Below are positions 44,898 through 59,075 of a DNA stretch of 64,000 nt, piece by piece. Where the stretch lies: positions 2,294,001 through 2,358,000 of the forward strand of contig JAVLRN010000011.1 in NCBI GenBank assembly GCA_032821775.1, in the 5' to 3' direction. The notes below the pieces were generated by a model. It searched no databases, was not told the origin of the DNA, and worked only from the letters and a program-made list of their open reading frames with translations. Source of the DNA: Sanguinoderma infundibulare. Its lineage: Eukaryota > Basidiomycota > Agaricomycetes > Polyporales > Polyporaceae. Each line of letters starts with the position of its first letter. Position 1 is the first letter of the stretch. A program made the position numbers and the translations under genes.

Positions 44898-45989
44898 CTG
44901 ATCTGTTGGACAGGTACAGGCTGGCAGGAGCCCCAGTTCAGCACCAGAACTGTCTTGACTCTGAGGAGCCCATCTTTAGGTTCAGAGAGCTGTCGGGGCA
45001 AAGGGAGGATAGGGAGTCAGTCCAGGAAGGACCTGGGGAGGAAGGTGAGAGCTCCAGGTGCAGGATGCATGCCAGGCGCAACACAATCTAGTGCAGACTC
45101 TACAAGTACTCCCTATTCATTTACTATACAGCACAGATGATTGGCTTCTTGGCACATGACCTGAAAAGGCTGACTAAGGTTCAAGCATGATAACTGATAC
45201 ACATTGCTGTACACATGCTCAGTCAGTGCAGGTTTTTCCTTTGTATGATAGGACTTTATTGTCAGTTGGGAATGACTATTATACTCTATCCTTTTATCCT
45301 TTGAGCATTCCCACACTACAGACTTTAACCTATTATTCCTCATACTTAATTGTCTGAGGATAACTTTTATCCTGGTCTATTGTACTTGAGAATATTCTCA
45401 GGTATATAGCACAATGATTGTGCATATTTTATGGTATGGATATGTTATTCCCATGCTGATTGGTGGACTATTTATTCCTTTATTGTCCATAGAATTATTT
45501 CTCACAGCCTGTATATACTCATTGTCCAAGGACAATAAGCACTTTGACAGTATTGTGCTATTTTTAGATACAGTATTGTGTCTATAGCCTATTGTCCAGA
45601 CTTAGCACAATAGCACAATAGCCTGTTTATTTGTATTTGATTCTAGATAGCTACTAGTATATAAGGACCTCAGCTGGGTCCCCCAAGAATGACAATTTCA
45701 GTTCCCCTCAGACTGAAGTCCCACCTCTGACAGGTGTTCCTGGTGCAACTGTGCACAATAGTTTCCCTCTGAGAGTTAGAAAGCCTCTGACAGGCTTGCT
45801 CTCTATTATCCCCTTCCATACCTCACCCTTACCTATCATTACCCATACCTCACCCTTATCTATCATCCCCCATACCTCTGATCACTATCACGGACATCTG
45901 GAGGAATATCTGACCTAAAGTCTGGTCCAATTACTTCAGGCACATATTATCTAGTAGTACTTTCTATTAGATAGCTCATGCATATCTCA
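44879..45989 (+). repeat. Ty3 3' LTR
   Basis: 1,111 bp, TGTCATGCATGGTG to CATATCTCA, with a TATATAAGG box at 45658-45666. A weak purine tract (AAGTGTGGGG) precedes it. Confidence 0.9.
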
Positions 45990-47129
45990 GACCACAGCCT
46001 GAGCTAGGTGTGTGGGCAGACCTTATCGTTACTACAGCCAACCAGGTGCACAGCCTGCACCACCTCGCCCTCATAGAGCAGAACATCTTCACAGCTTGTT
46101 TTTACCAGAAAACTCAGCAGCGACTCCAACACACTCACATCTGGTGCACTGAAGGTGAGCACATCCTCATTCAGATATACACTGCTGACCACTGTTACCT
46201 CCCCACTGATGACTTCTACAACTCATTGTATGCCACTTGTTGCACCTTAAAACTGAGCAACACAGACATGTAAGTCAATGCCATGGATGACCTGGTCCCT
46301 ACTGCACTGGCCACTCCTAAGCCTCCCTCCTCTCCTGACTCTACCACCAACTCTGCTCCCTCCAGGAACTACACTTCAGTCCACTGGGTTATCCCTGCCA
46401 TCATTCTCCATGACACTTGGAACATCCATGTGTTATCAGGCCTCCAGACTCACCTCTCCTGGTCAATGGACCTCAAAGATATTGTTCGTGCCATTTCCAT
46501 AATATCAATGTCCAAATGGCCTGTCACCATGTGTGATGACAAGGGCTCATCTCCCCCATGCAGTGACACCACTTTTCGCATCCCACTCCTCAGTGATGCC
46601 ATTGCCAAGGCCTTCATCACCTCATGGCTCCCTGTCGTTCCCCCAGGGCAGAGCAGGCAATTTAGTGAATCTGTTTTCTTTCAGGGGATTGTCAAATTAT
46701 TCTCCCTCTCAAAGGTCTATGACTGGCTTGTGGAAAATAATCAATATCACCTTCTCCTCATTGAGGAGCTGCAGCTGTATCCCTATGACTGCTGCAACCT
46801 CAGCCTCCACCACATCGCCACCTGACTCTGCAGTCACAGCCTCAAACCCAACAGCCCCAGGAACTCCAAGACCACAATGCTGCATGGCTACATCAACAAG
46901 TACACCCTGCACCTCTGCAGCTGGTTCGAGGGGTGCATACCATGACCATCCTTTCATTTACAAACTCACTTCAACCAGTGACTTGGTCCAACCTGCATTC
47001 ATTCCCCTTATTCCTATATACAATATTATGTTCCACTCCCCATTGTGCTCCTATCCAGATGCTCCTTCAGCTACCACTCCTGCTGCCCCCACTCCTTCTA
47101 CTTCTGATGTGACTATGTCTGGTAACTAA
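45990..47129 (+). pseudogene. ORF interrupted by the 12-kb Ty3 element, 3' part
   Basis: Continues the frame of 33448-33929 once the Ty3 element is skipped, ending at 46273. A second frame (46283-46825) and a third (46825-47129, ending DVTMSGN) follow closely. About 75 bp after the last stop come a polypurine tract and TGTTACAG, like the 3' end of an LTR element. This suggests the ORFs are the coding part of an LTR-type element without recognisable pol. Segments such as SKVYDWLVENNQYHLLL give no family. Confidence 0.4.
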
Positions 47130-47199
47130 TCACTCATTTATTCTATTTACTCTGTGTTACTACATACACTTCCCCACTACCTACTTGTCCCCGCAAAGC

Positions 47200-47421
47200 T
47201 GGTCCAGAGGGGGAGGATGTTACAGACATCTCATAGAGTGCTCGCTTAGGTAATCTTATAGATACTTGATCCTATACGTGCAGTAAGGCTCTTCAGCCTT
47301 ACCACCACCACCCCACTAGCATACTCATTGCCCTGCAATATAGGACATTGATGAGTTACACCAGGGGCACTGGAGGTTTCCACTATTATGCTTTTACATG
47401 CATATCTCAATTCATGATATA
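47200..47421 (+). mobile_element. Possible polypurine tract and LTR start of a second LTR element
   Basis: CCAGAGGGGGAGGA is followed at once by TGTTACAGACATCTC. This is the layout of a 3' polypurine tract and LTR. The would-be LTR is cut at 47422 by the foldback element. No matching 5' LTR was found in the window. Confidence 0.4.
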
Positions 47422-47422
47422 T

Positions 47423-49100
47423 AGTGGCTTACAAAACTGTTTCCAGAAAAGTTACTCCCACACTGTTTTCAGCATATCTCCGCAAATACTTAGCATATGG
47501 ACATGATTTGAAGTGCGTTCAGTAGATATGCTTCTTGGCTTTCGATAGAGCTATGTATTATGCGAAATGGATGAAAACTCCCGGAGATATCGAGTGCTCT
47601 TTGCACTCACTGCCTGGAAACAGTTTTGTAACTGTTCCCAGTGTCACACATAATTTATTCCTGAAAGGGCATGCACAGACAATTGTGAAATCTCTTGGTG
47701 GCAATGTTGTGTGTACTGTTTATATACATCAGTCCAGGCTATAATCTCACACAATACATCTCACTCTCCTGCTATAATCATGCCTAAAGTTTTCCTCAGC
47801 AACCATTAACCAGGTCACCTCTCCTCACTAACTAACACCATTCTATCACCTATATCCAGGTTAAAACTGGCATTGATGGGAGTGACATCAGTAAATAATA
47901 CTCCACACACTTTCCTGAGGTCTCTGAGGCCAAGGGTGGTCACCCATCCCTTTTTTTTCCAACTACCATATGTTATGTGACTCACCTTATTGAGACTGGG
48001 ATGGCCAATACTGCTGTTCAGGTCTGCAATTCTTATAAGGATGCATTCCTCAGGACTGTATGTGTCTATGTTATTCATTGTAGGCTGAAGGGATAAAGCA
48101 CAATTGCAGTAACAATGAGGAAACACATTCAACTCAACACTGTATACAAGGCCAAACAGTACAATGTCACTTTGTCAATATGAACAAAATTGGGTCATAT
48201 GAGAGGAAGTATATGTGGAAAAAGAGGACAGAGAGGCTGGAAACACCGCTAACCTTCATTATGCAGTTAACCATCTAGTTACTCAGCCTCTCTGTCCTCT
48301 TTTTCCACATATACTTCCTCTCATATGACCCAATTTTGTTCATATTGACAAAGTGACATTGTACTGTTTGGCCTTGTATACAGTGTTGAGTTGAATGTGT
48401 TTCCTCATTGTTACTGCAATTGTGCTTTATCCCTTCAGCCTACAATGAATAACATAGACACATACAGTCCTGAGGAATGCATCCTTATAAGAATTGCAGA
48501 CCTGAACAGCAGTATTGGCCATCCCAGTCTCAATAAGGTGAGTCACATAACATATGGTAGTTGGAAAAAAAAGGGATGGGTGACCACCCTTGGCCTCAGA
48601 GACCTCAGGAAAGTGTGTGGAGTATTATTTACTGATGTCACTCCCATCAATGCCAGTTTTAACCTGGATATAGGTGATAGAATGGTGTTAGTTAGTGAGG
48701 AGAGGTGACCTGGTTAATGGTTGCTGAGGAAAACTTTAGGCATGATTATAGCAGGAGAGTGAGATGTATTGTGTGAGATTATAGCCTGGACTGATGTATA
48801 TAAACAGTACACACAACATTGCCACCAAGAGATTTCACAATTGTCTGTGCATGCCCTTTCAGGAATAAATTATGTGTGACACTGGGAACAGTTACAAAAC
48901 TGTTTCCAGGCAGTGAGTGCAAAGAGCACTCGATATCTCCGGGAGTTTTCATCCATTTCGCATAATACATAGCTCTATCGAAAGCCAAGAAGCATATCTA
49001 CTGAACGCACTTCAAATCATGTCCATATGCTAAGTATTTGCGGAGATATGCTGAAAACAGTGTGGGAGTAACTTTTCTGGAAACAGTTTTGTAAGCCACT
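47423..49100. mobile_element. Palindrome 2: Tc1/mariner-like foldback element, copy 2
   Basis: Arms 47423-48239 and 48284-49100 (817 bp each) are reverse complements with no indel (pairs sum to 96523 throughout) and no mismatch in the parts I compared. The loop is 44 nt. The ends read AGTGGCTTACAAAACTGTTT, one base inside a TA on each side if the first base C (right) / T (left) is counted. Mirror frames of 69 and 105 residues occur in both arms and have no transposase motif. It is best seen as a non-autonomous foldback derivative of a mariner-type element. Confidence 0.75.
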
Positions 49101-49196
49101 GTAAGTATCCAAACCTATGAGTTATTAGCCTATAGGCAATACTGCAGGTCAGGTCTAGGTTACCTGTGAAATAACCTGGACCAATGTGCAGCCTTA
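49101..49196. repeat. Truncated hAT-type MITE copy
   Basis: 96 bp matching the left end of the complete MITE (27068 onward) in inverse orientation, ending GTGCAGCCTTA. The foldback element abuts its other end. Confidence 0.65.
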
Positions 49197-49419
49197 TTTG
49201 GTACTGCATCCTATTGATCATTAGGAAAGTATTAAATGTGGTATAAATGAGCGGATTTATGCTGATTTTGTTTACAGGTAGCTCGAGAGTGCTATTGGGT
49301 GCTATCAAGCAGTCAGATCCTATTTGAGAGCTCTCCCGAAGCTCTCCAAGTGCTCAATAGTCTCTGCAGGGGGCTACTGAGAATTTGGGTTTTTCCTGAT
49401 GCTATATTGTGGATCCCTG

Positions 49420-49582
49420 CAGATATCTGCAGATTTGAATCAATATGTGCAAAGCCATACCCGGATCTGCAGGTGCCTTGTTATGTGGGTAACCCACACC
49501 CGGAAGACCTGAACCCACAGGTTTTTTTGGCAGGTCTAGATCAGGTTATCTGCTGTTCAACCCAGATCCATGTTCAGTCTTA
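49420..49582. repeat. Truncated hAT-type MITE copy
   Basis: Ends CCATGTTCAGTCTTA, the family terminal repeat, after the typical 'cccacaggt...ggcaggtctagatcaggtta' body. It marks the right-hand limit of the transposon block. Confidence 0.55.
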
Positions 49583-49656
49583 GCTAGAAGGAATCATGCT
49601 GGGTTGAATCCTCCATGTATTACCAGATAAACAAGGTCAAGAGAGCAGATCTCACT

Positions 49657-49989
49657 TCAGGAAACATGTGTGTGTGGATTGAGATATCCAGTTGCGCAGA
49701 TGAGATGGAGAATATCAAGGTCTCCCTGCACATGGGCTGCCATTTCAGCGGCATCCAGTGTATAAGGAGGATCCATGACATCCTGCATAGTTGAATAGAT
49801 CGAGTATGACCATATAGCGTCATCATTCAGGGTGTCGGATGGAGCCATGGTCAAAGGAAATGTATGTATTATGGATGGAAGACAGGTGGGAGACGATAAC
49901 AACCGAAGTACACACCCGTGAGGACCGGAGTCACGTCTGGTCATGTCCTTGGGCGGCTCGGTGCTACGGCCAACTTTGCGCGGGGCCAC
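49657..49989 (-). CDS. Small ORF of unknown function next to the transposon border
   Basis: An open frame of 110 codons (starts MAPRKVGRSTEPP) of typical host base composition. A GT-rich donor-like site early in it (GGGTGTGTAC) leaves room for an intron. No domain recognised. It starts only 49 bp after the stop of the SPX-RING gene on the same strand, so it could be a remnant of a gene cut by the neighbouring repeats, or part of that gene's 3' UTR. Confidence 0.3.
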   Translation of the reverse strand: MAPRKVGRSTEPPKDMTRRDSGPHGCVLRLLSSPTCLPSIIHTFPLTMAPSDTLNDDAIWSYSIYSTMQDVMDPPYTLDAAEMAAHVQGDLDILHLICATGYLNPHTHVS

Positions 49990-50038
49990 GGTGAGGTAGT
50001 AATAGTAATTTAATCAGGTAGTAATTAACCGTTGATTG

Positions 50039-51854
50039 TTACATTAAAATGCATCCCCTAGTATCCAACCCAAGTTCCTTTAGCTCTTCTTCTGCAGCTT
50101 CACGCTCATTTTGTTGTAGTTTCTTGCGAGCCTCGACCGGAAACCAATCATTCATAAAATTCAGAAGGGCCCAGTCTACATTTGCTTTAAAACCATTCAT
50201 GTCAGCATTCATATTCTTGTTTGGCTCGAAATAACTCACAGCGATCAGCACAAAGAACCGTTGGTGCCCGACACATAGGACAATGCTGTTCGCCTCGTTT
50301 CTGCAACTTTACTAGACATCTGTTGAAGACATAATGAGCGGTTGAAGCGACAAAACGAAGCCACCCGTTGATCAGACCTTACGCAGAATAGATGACTGCA
50401 CCGCAAACGTATGGGCTTGAATGCGAGACTTGTGCAGATTATACAAGAGTAGTCATCGATATGGGGAATGATAGGCAACAAGGTCTCCGTGAGTGCCTGG
50501 ACAAGAAGGAGCGACAGGGAGATGGTGCTGGCGTGTCGAGAGGTAGACCGTGACAAGACAAGTGCACGATCCCGAGCATCCGCATTGATAGTAAACGGCG
50601 AAGCGAGATCAGGGGTTAATGGAAGAGCGGTACGCTTCGCATGCTTCTTGAGGATCTTCCGAGTTGCCTCAGCCGTGACATGCTGGAACTGAGGTTGGAA
50701 AGGCGTGATAAGATTTAGTGCGGGCTACGCGTAACGTGTTGGAGGCTAACCTTTCTCAGATCCAAGATGAATGCATTAAGCTCCATGAAGGTGTTCAGGG
50801 CGGCTTTGCTGTTCTTAAGCTTTAGTTTGAGACAACCATCGGACAATCTTTCGTGTAACTTGGACGAAAACGCCGCAAGTCGTGCCGCCGCATCTTCAAG
50901 GTCGCGCTCGCCTCTGAACCGCTCCTGGTGGCCTTGAAAGATATCCGATTCTACGTACATCCGGAATATCTCCCTCCAGGTTTCCAGGTCAGATTTGGAG
51001 TGGATGGTCAGGGCGTTGGATGGGGCCCTAACAGAGGTAGGGTCGGAGGAAAGCCGTGAGTATGGATGGAAGGACGACGTAGAGGACGATGGACGTGATG
51101 CCGACGAAATGTCCTGGGATAGTGATCGCAGAGTTGCCTCGAACCCAGCCTTCCTAAAAATCAAGTATGCGGAGAGGGACTCGAGAGCTTCTGCAAGTGT
51201 TCGGAAGAACGTAGTGTCGGAAGGGAGCGGGATGAGGAGTTCGTGAGGCTTGGTACTATGGTCATGGGTTGGGGAGCAGGTGGCGAGAGATGAGGACACA
51301 ATACTCACGGGATCACATCCTCAGCCACTATCCGACTATCAACCTGGGCCGAATCAAGAGTATTTGCGTCTTCCGGCGAGGTCGATAAAGCGAGTTGAAG
51401 GACATGTTGAGGGATTGGGAAGGAAAATGTTAGGCCAGAGGAAAATGGCGTGGCGTCCTGGACGGGGGGTGGCTGAAGCCCATCGTCATTACCGAGGTAG
51501 AGGTGAAGGCGGGGTTCAACATGGTCAACAACATGGTCCAGTTCGTAGATGACTCGAGGGCCAGATGGTTGTGGCGACGATGTCGAATTTGACGACAACT
51601 TCTCCGCTTTCCCTTGGTCATTCGCCTGCGGCGGAGACTGGATCACGCCTTGGAGGACGTCTGGAGAGAGACCTGGGTGTCGAGGATTGAGCCTAACGCT
51701 TGGGAACATCCAAGGTAACACGCTCACCGAGAGCAGTGAGTTCGGCTACTATCTGGTTAATGATCTTTTTGAGTTGACGGTACTGAATAGCGCTCTCTCT
51801 GAGGTCAGGCGGGAGGGTGAGGAGGAGCTGAGCGTAGGTTTTCGAGAAGTGCAT
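50039..51854 (-). CDS. SPX-RING E3 ubiquitin ligase
   Basis: Six exons: 51854-51728, 51672-51309, 51255-50751, 50688-50378, 50319-50240, 50184-50039 (510 codons plus stop; all phases agree). It starts MHFSKTYAQLLLTLPPDLRE, the classic SPX opening, with conserved QYRQLKKIIN. A long Ser-rich insert lies in the SPX region, whose last helices include KNSKAALNTFMELNAFILDL. A C3HC4 RING follows at about residues 413-455 (CIIC, CSHLFCVRCL, HCPMC), spliced across an AAG|GTCTGA donor. The tail is helical and ends GCILM. SPX domains sense inositol pyrophosphates and the RING transfers ubiquitin. Fission yeast Pqr1 and Neurospora RING-14 are of this type, so a role in phosphate control is inferred. It shares a 95-bp divergent start region with the next gene. 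Confidence 0.9.
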
Positions 51855-51949
51855 CGTGAGATGAATCCAAGCCGTCGACATCCGTAAACGGTCACAGCCC
51901 GGCAACCTCCTGCACCCCCCTCATCCCGCTCTCACCTCCACCTTTCTCC
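51855..51949. promoter_or_regulatory. Very short divergent promoter region
   Basis: Only 95 bp separate the start codons of the SPX-RING gene (-) and the next gene (+). Both promoters and 5' leaders must overlap. Pyrimidine-rich stretches precede the plus-strand start. Confidence 0.5.
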
Positions 51950-53184
51950 ATGTCATTCAGGCGAGCACTCATTGCGTCCGCTCGACTGCGTCGCATTCCA
52001 GATCTCGGTTTTCAACCGGCTTTCACAACTCGTGCGGCCTCTTCACATGTCCCTCTTCTGAATCGCGCCAGTGGTTCGGCTGTCCCAAACCCTCAACTCT
52101 CTTCCAACATGCATCCATCTCCGACTCTCAAGGTAGCAAACCCGGTTGACCCCAGTTCACAAAACCGAACGCCAGATGGACCAGGAGAGTTATCCGACCA
52201 AGAGTGGGAGATACGTACCGGTATGTCTCAATCCATCTCGTTAGTCAGTCTAGAGAACCTGATGCTATCCCAGTATACAATTTTCCCTCACACCATGTCG
52301 CATTTCATATTGAAACATGCTCTATAACGTCATATTCCACTGTAACTGCCATTCAACTATGCGACACTTAGGACGTGCGATCTACATCCTTCAACAGACC
52401 CTTCCCAGCTTCTTCTCCACTGGCCTCATCACCTCTCTTGACACGTCCGGAGGAAGCGAGAAAGCAAAGGATGACGAAGAACTATCTATTTACAGCTCCG
52501 CCATCAGGTTAGAGTATCAACCGCCTACTCCATTCCCTCCCCCTTTCCCGCGAACCCTCCATGTCGAAGGTGAGCTGCTGGGATGTTATTATTTGCTCGA
52601 CGGTGCAGCCTAATTGGTCCAACAACACAGGCCTTCCGCTCTACATGGCTTCGTCCGTATTCGTCCGACATACACTGAGTGCACTCTACACCGACCTCCG
52701 TGTGGAGCTTCAACGAATACGTGTCCACGGCCCCCGTTCCCCTTCAGGAACCCCTTTGAGCGACGGCCAGATCCCTGATGCGTCCGGCGACATGCGTCGA
52801 TTGCCGTCGGGAGAGACGCGCAGCATTCGCGAGAAGAGCCTATTTGTCGGCTTCATGGTTCATGGGACTAACCGGGTTAGCAAAGCTCAGGGCGGTTGGC
52901 AAGTGTATGTCGTTGCCCTCTTGACACACATACCTGTGGACTTGACGACCTCAACTTACCACAGGAATTCAACGTATACGTTCTCACCAACAACTGGCCT
53001 CATACACTTGCACGTCATTGACTCCATTCATCCCGCCCCCCACCAAGCTTTCTTCAACGCACTTCAAGCTGCGCTGAGTAAAATCGGTCTAGGTGGTACC
53101 CAAGGGGCAGGAGAAGGAGGGATGGTGCGAACACTACCTTCCTGTCCTCCGCAATCTTCGCGCACAGGCACACATCCTTCTTGA
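51950..53184 (+). CDS. Conserved-looking protein of unknown function, probably mitochondrial
   Basis: Four exons: 51950-52220, 52372-52569, 52631-52904, 52965-53184 (320 codons plus stop; phases agree). The N-terminus (MSFRRALIASARLRRIPDL) is rich in Arg, Ala and Ser without acids, as in mitochondrial targeting peptides. The body contains IRTGRAIYILQQTLPSFF, IRLEYQPPTPFPPPFPRTLHVEGLPLYM and YTFSPTTGLIHLHVIDSIHPAPHQAFFNAL. The repeated 'hydrophobic strand, IHPAPHQ' layout hints at an NTF2-like or DUF2358-type fold, but I do not know the family. The second intron-exon border was chosen because it restores GLPLYM; the C-terminal end could be altered by a missed intron. Confidence 0.7.
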
Positions 53185-53343
53185 CGTGATAAAATCATCA
53201 TCCCGTTGATATAGTACACGCTTGCGTGTAATTCACAATTGCATTTGGCTTTCACGACAAGAGCAATTGATGAAAATACGCCTGAGCCCACACGCCGACA
53301 GGCAGGACAGCGAAATCTATGATACATAGCGTGGATTCTAGCG

Positions 53344-55465
53344 TTAATTGATGACACCCGTCCAAGATTCGATGAGGTCGACAACGCAGTAGCCGTTGAG
53401 TAGAACATATTGCTCGGTGATGACCTTGATAGCTTCTTGGGCGACGAGTCCACCCAGGAATGCGGCCACGTTGGGTAGGTCAGCTGTGGGAGCACGGGCA
53501 CTGCGACGGCATTGCCGTTAGCAATGTCCAATAAATACAGTTTTGGAATGCGTACATCTCTCCCACTGCCGCCTCGAGCTCGTCGGGAAATTCGACTCCT
53601 TCCCCAACGATGGCTTGCACCTCAGCATTTAAGGCATCGACGGTGACCGCTGCATTCGCAAAGGCATATTTATTAATCAGGCTGAGAGTAGCGCAGCGGG
53701 TCTTTCTTACCGGTATCACGAGCCAACAGTGACGAAAGTGCGGAGAGCGCGAGGTGAGTTGCCGTTTCGCGCGGTTGGATCGTTAGCGAGTTGCCTGAAA
53801 TAACTGATCAGTACTATGCAAGCGCAATGAAATCGACCATGTACGGACAGATCGCTTCTCGATCTTGGTCCAATGCACCCCATTGCTTCCCACGCAGGAC
53901 ACGGACGTGGTGTGCGTTCTTGACAAAGCTCTCGACCTCCTCCGGGTTAGCAGCCGTTGCAAGATCGGGGTGCTTCACGGAAAATATCTCCTTGAACTTT
54001 GTCTGTAGAAGATTGTTCGTGGCCAGTTATCAAATATTGCGGCATTCGGTGGCATAAGACGATTTGTTACCTTCTCAACCTCCATTTGGGCGCGGTACAA
54101 GTTTTGTAGTTGCACGTAACTCTTTGTGTCGGACTTCATGTCAGGGAGAGTTGCGCTGATGGGCAACGTACCCGGTCCTGAGGGATCGGCGACGAAATCG
54201 GAAAGGGATTCAAGGAGTGCATGGAAAGTTGTGTTGCGTTGAGGGGCAGTGGGCAGGGGAGGCAAGAAAAACAGGGAGCGAACATCGGAGGGCACCTGTG
54301 GAGCATGAATGTGAGTGGGAAGCAAGGAAGAGGGTGCATATACGGACGGCAGGTTCAGACCAAACACGCCAGGCTTGGGCCTCTGCCTCCTCGAAGTTCT
54401 CTTCGTCGGGCTTTATCCTCATGGCCAAAATGTTGGACTTGAATTCCTTCTTTTCCGCTGTCGTCTTGGGCAGTTGGCCATCGTGCTGTGGGCAAAGGGA
54501 TGGATCAGGACGATGGGTAGGTTATAAGTGGGGATAGACGCACACTCTTGCGCCATTGGTCCATGGCACGGACGAGGATGACGACAAACGGAATGTGACT
54601 GTGGGTGGTAGGATCCATATTGTGGAGATCAAGACCGCGTGCCCAGTCGAGCAAGGCGGGGAAAGGACGGGTGATGCGGAGAGAAGGGGCATTTTCGGAA
54701 TGGGACTGAGAGACTGAATGGGTAGGGAGATGAGGGGATTGGATTGATGGGAATCGAATACGGCAGGTAGATGAAGAAGTCACTCACCACAGTGTTCATG
54801 GTATTGGATATGAAACTCTGCTAGAAAGCCGGCGGAACGGACAGAGATGAGGGGAGGACCGTTTGGATTGGCCCATAAGAGGGAGGAAAGTTGAGCGAGG
54901 ACGTGCTTGTTCAAGTTGTGGGCGATGACAAGAGAAAAGGAAGCTATCCAATCTTTGCCGTGATCTGAGGCAAGGATGTCGTTAAGATCCTTGAGGACAG
55001 CCTCGCCCTGTACGCTTTCGTTGAGCTCGCGAAGGAGGGCGACGGCCTGCTGGGCACGAGGTTTGCCAATGCTATGGGTGGCGTTGAGGAAGAAGTTGTT
55101 GCCGGCATCTGCGGAGGTGGTGATGGCGGAGTCTAGGATAGAGAAGTGGCCGATGCCGGGGAGAACAAGGTTTTTGAGGATGGAGGTGGAAGTGGCGGAG
55201 GAGGAGACGAGGAGGATGCGGGCAGCTTCGAGGGCGGCTTGGCCAGAGGCGGCCCAGATGCTGCAAGAGGTGTAAGAATCGATGTGGGGGTCTGGATGGG
55301 GGCGACCCACCGAAGCTGGCGATCGTAACGACGCGTCTTGTCGTCGGGTTGGCCAGGGCTGAAGGGGGAATAAGCGACGGGAGATGGGACGGACGAGGAG
55401 AGGAGAGCACAGTACGCGATCGTGGCCGTGGCCTGCTCGATATCCTGGGAGTCTTGGCCGGTCAT
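53344..55465 (-). CDS. ULA1: NEDD8-activating enzyme E1 regulatory subunit
   Basis: Ten exons: 55465-55416, 55358-55311, 55260-54788, 54713-54544, 54485-54348, 54295-54071, 54002-53849, 53794-53711, 53649-53556, 53500-53344 (530 codons plus stop; every phase agrees). N-terminal DDKTRRYDRQLRIWAASGQ is the E1-like opening of APPBP1/ULA1. It is followed by ATSTSILKNLVLPGIGHFSILD, SIGKPRAQQAVALLRELN, RSAGFLAEFHIQYHEHC, and the C-terminal PNVAAFLGGLVAQEAIKVIT. Length fits the family (about 530). With UBA3 it activates NEDD8/Rub1, which is then put on cullins. Like the family it has no catalytic Cys. Two introns use the rarer GTCCGT donor, as does ARG5,6 next door. The first intron (55359-55415) is a multiple of 3 and could be retained. 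Confidence 0.93.
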
Positions 55466-55735
55466 GTCGAATGTGTCTGTGCCTGAGTTGTGAATACTAT
55501 TGTGTGCGTTCGACGACGAGCTCGGCCGACAGGGTCCAACGAGTCGACGGCGGTGGCGAGGACGGCGACGGCGACGGCGACGGCGAATCGGAATCCGACG
55601 ATCATCCATGCGTATCTCCAGGCGCCCGCAGATAAGATTAAATAAATGTGGGCCGCCAAGACGGAGAGCAGCCTGACTCTGGTCTCGCCCTCGACCTCCT
55701 CGCCCTCTTCCTCGTCCTCCCCCCGTCGTCTCCCC
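55466..55735. promoter_or_regulatory. Divergent start region of ULA1 and ARG5,6
   Basis: 270 bp between start codons. A GACGGCGACGGCGACGGCGA repeat lies at about 55560-55590. An in-frame upstream ATG for ARG5,6 occurs at 55646. Confidence 0.45.
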
Positions 55736-58745
<3,010 letters not shown>

Positions 58746-59075
58746 TGGGATGGCTGATGGCGGATACCCAGACGACAAAATGTTTCCAGAAACAATGTAA
58801 AAAAGTATCTGTTAATATAGATTGATTGTAATGCGTGCTTCTTGAAAGACGTGTGCGGTTTTGCCACTTGCCAGTGATGGTGGTATACGAGGAAAAGGTA
58901 TGATACATATCCGAAACCATTACAAGGGCGATGGAGCGTAGAATACCATCATTCTAGACAAAGGGTCATGAAGATGCATACAAAGTTCGTAACTTGGAGC
59001 AGCAGAGCAGAGCTATAGAGCACACAGAGCGTAGCATGAGCGACGACCAGCACTTCCCTTTCTTCCCCTCTCCCC
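58746..59075. other. Convergent 3' region
   Basis: 330 bp between the stop codons of ARG5,6 (+) and the next gene (-). AT-rich, with no further feature seen. Confidence 0.5.

Larger units (their letters stand above)
33930..45989 (+). mobile_element. Ty3/gypsy element with both LTRs, 12,060 bp
   Basis: LTRs at 33930-35016 and 44879-45989 flank gag, protease, an extra coding region of about 3 kb, reverse transcriptase/RNase H, integrase and a further 3' ORF. The order PR-RT-RH-IN is that of Ty3/gypsy. A 4-bp duplication GACC (33926-33929 and 45990-45993) flanks it; a fifth base, A, would also match if the LTR is taken one base shorter. The LTRs differ at many positions and the coding frames carry stops, so it is an older, inactive insertion. 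At 12 kb it is about twice the usual fungal Ty3 length. Confidence 0.9.

Noticed and set aside
48391..48708. 105-codon frame in the foldback element (mirror at 47815-48132) as a transposase gene
   Set aside because: No DNA-binding or DDE/D motif of Tc1/mariner is visible, and the frame simply mirrors the arm sequence.
50342..50378. GTAAGG donor directly after the RING Cys (exon ending FC)
   Set aside because: It breaks the frame; using AAG|GTCTGA four codon positions later gives the expected C-V-R-C-L RING sequence.
53794..53849. Reading ULA1 straight on to FIALA-TAG at 53795
   Set aside because: A GTCCGT donor at 53848 and TTCAG acceptor at 53795 restore the frame in phase and keep the family's downstream sequence.
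55646..55735. Upstream in-frame ATG as the start of ARG5,6
   Set aside because: It adds 30 Ser-rich residues before a typical targeting peptide; 55736 gives the better N-terminus, though the longer start cannot be excluded.
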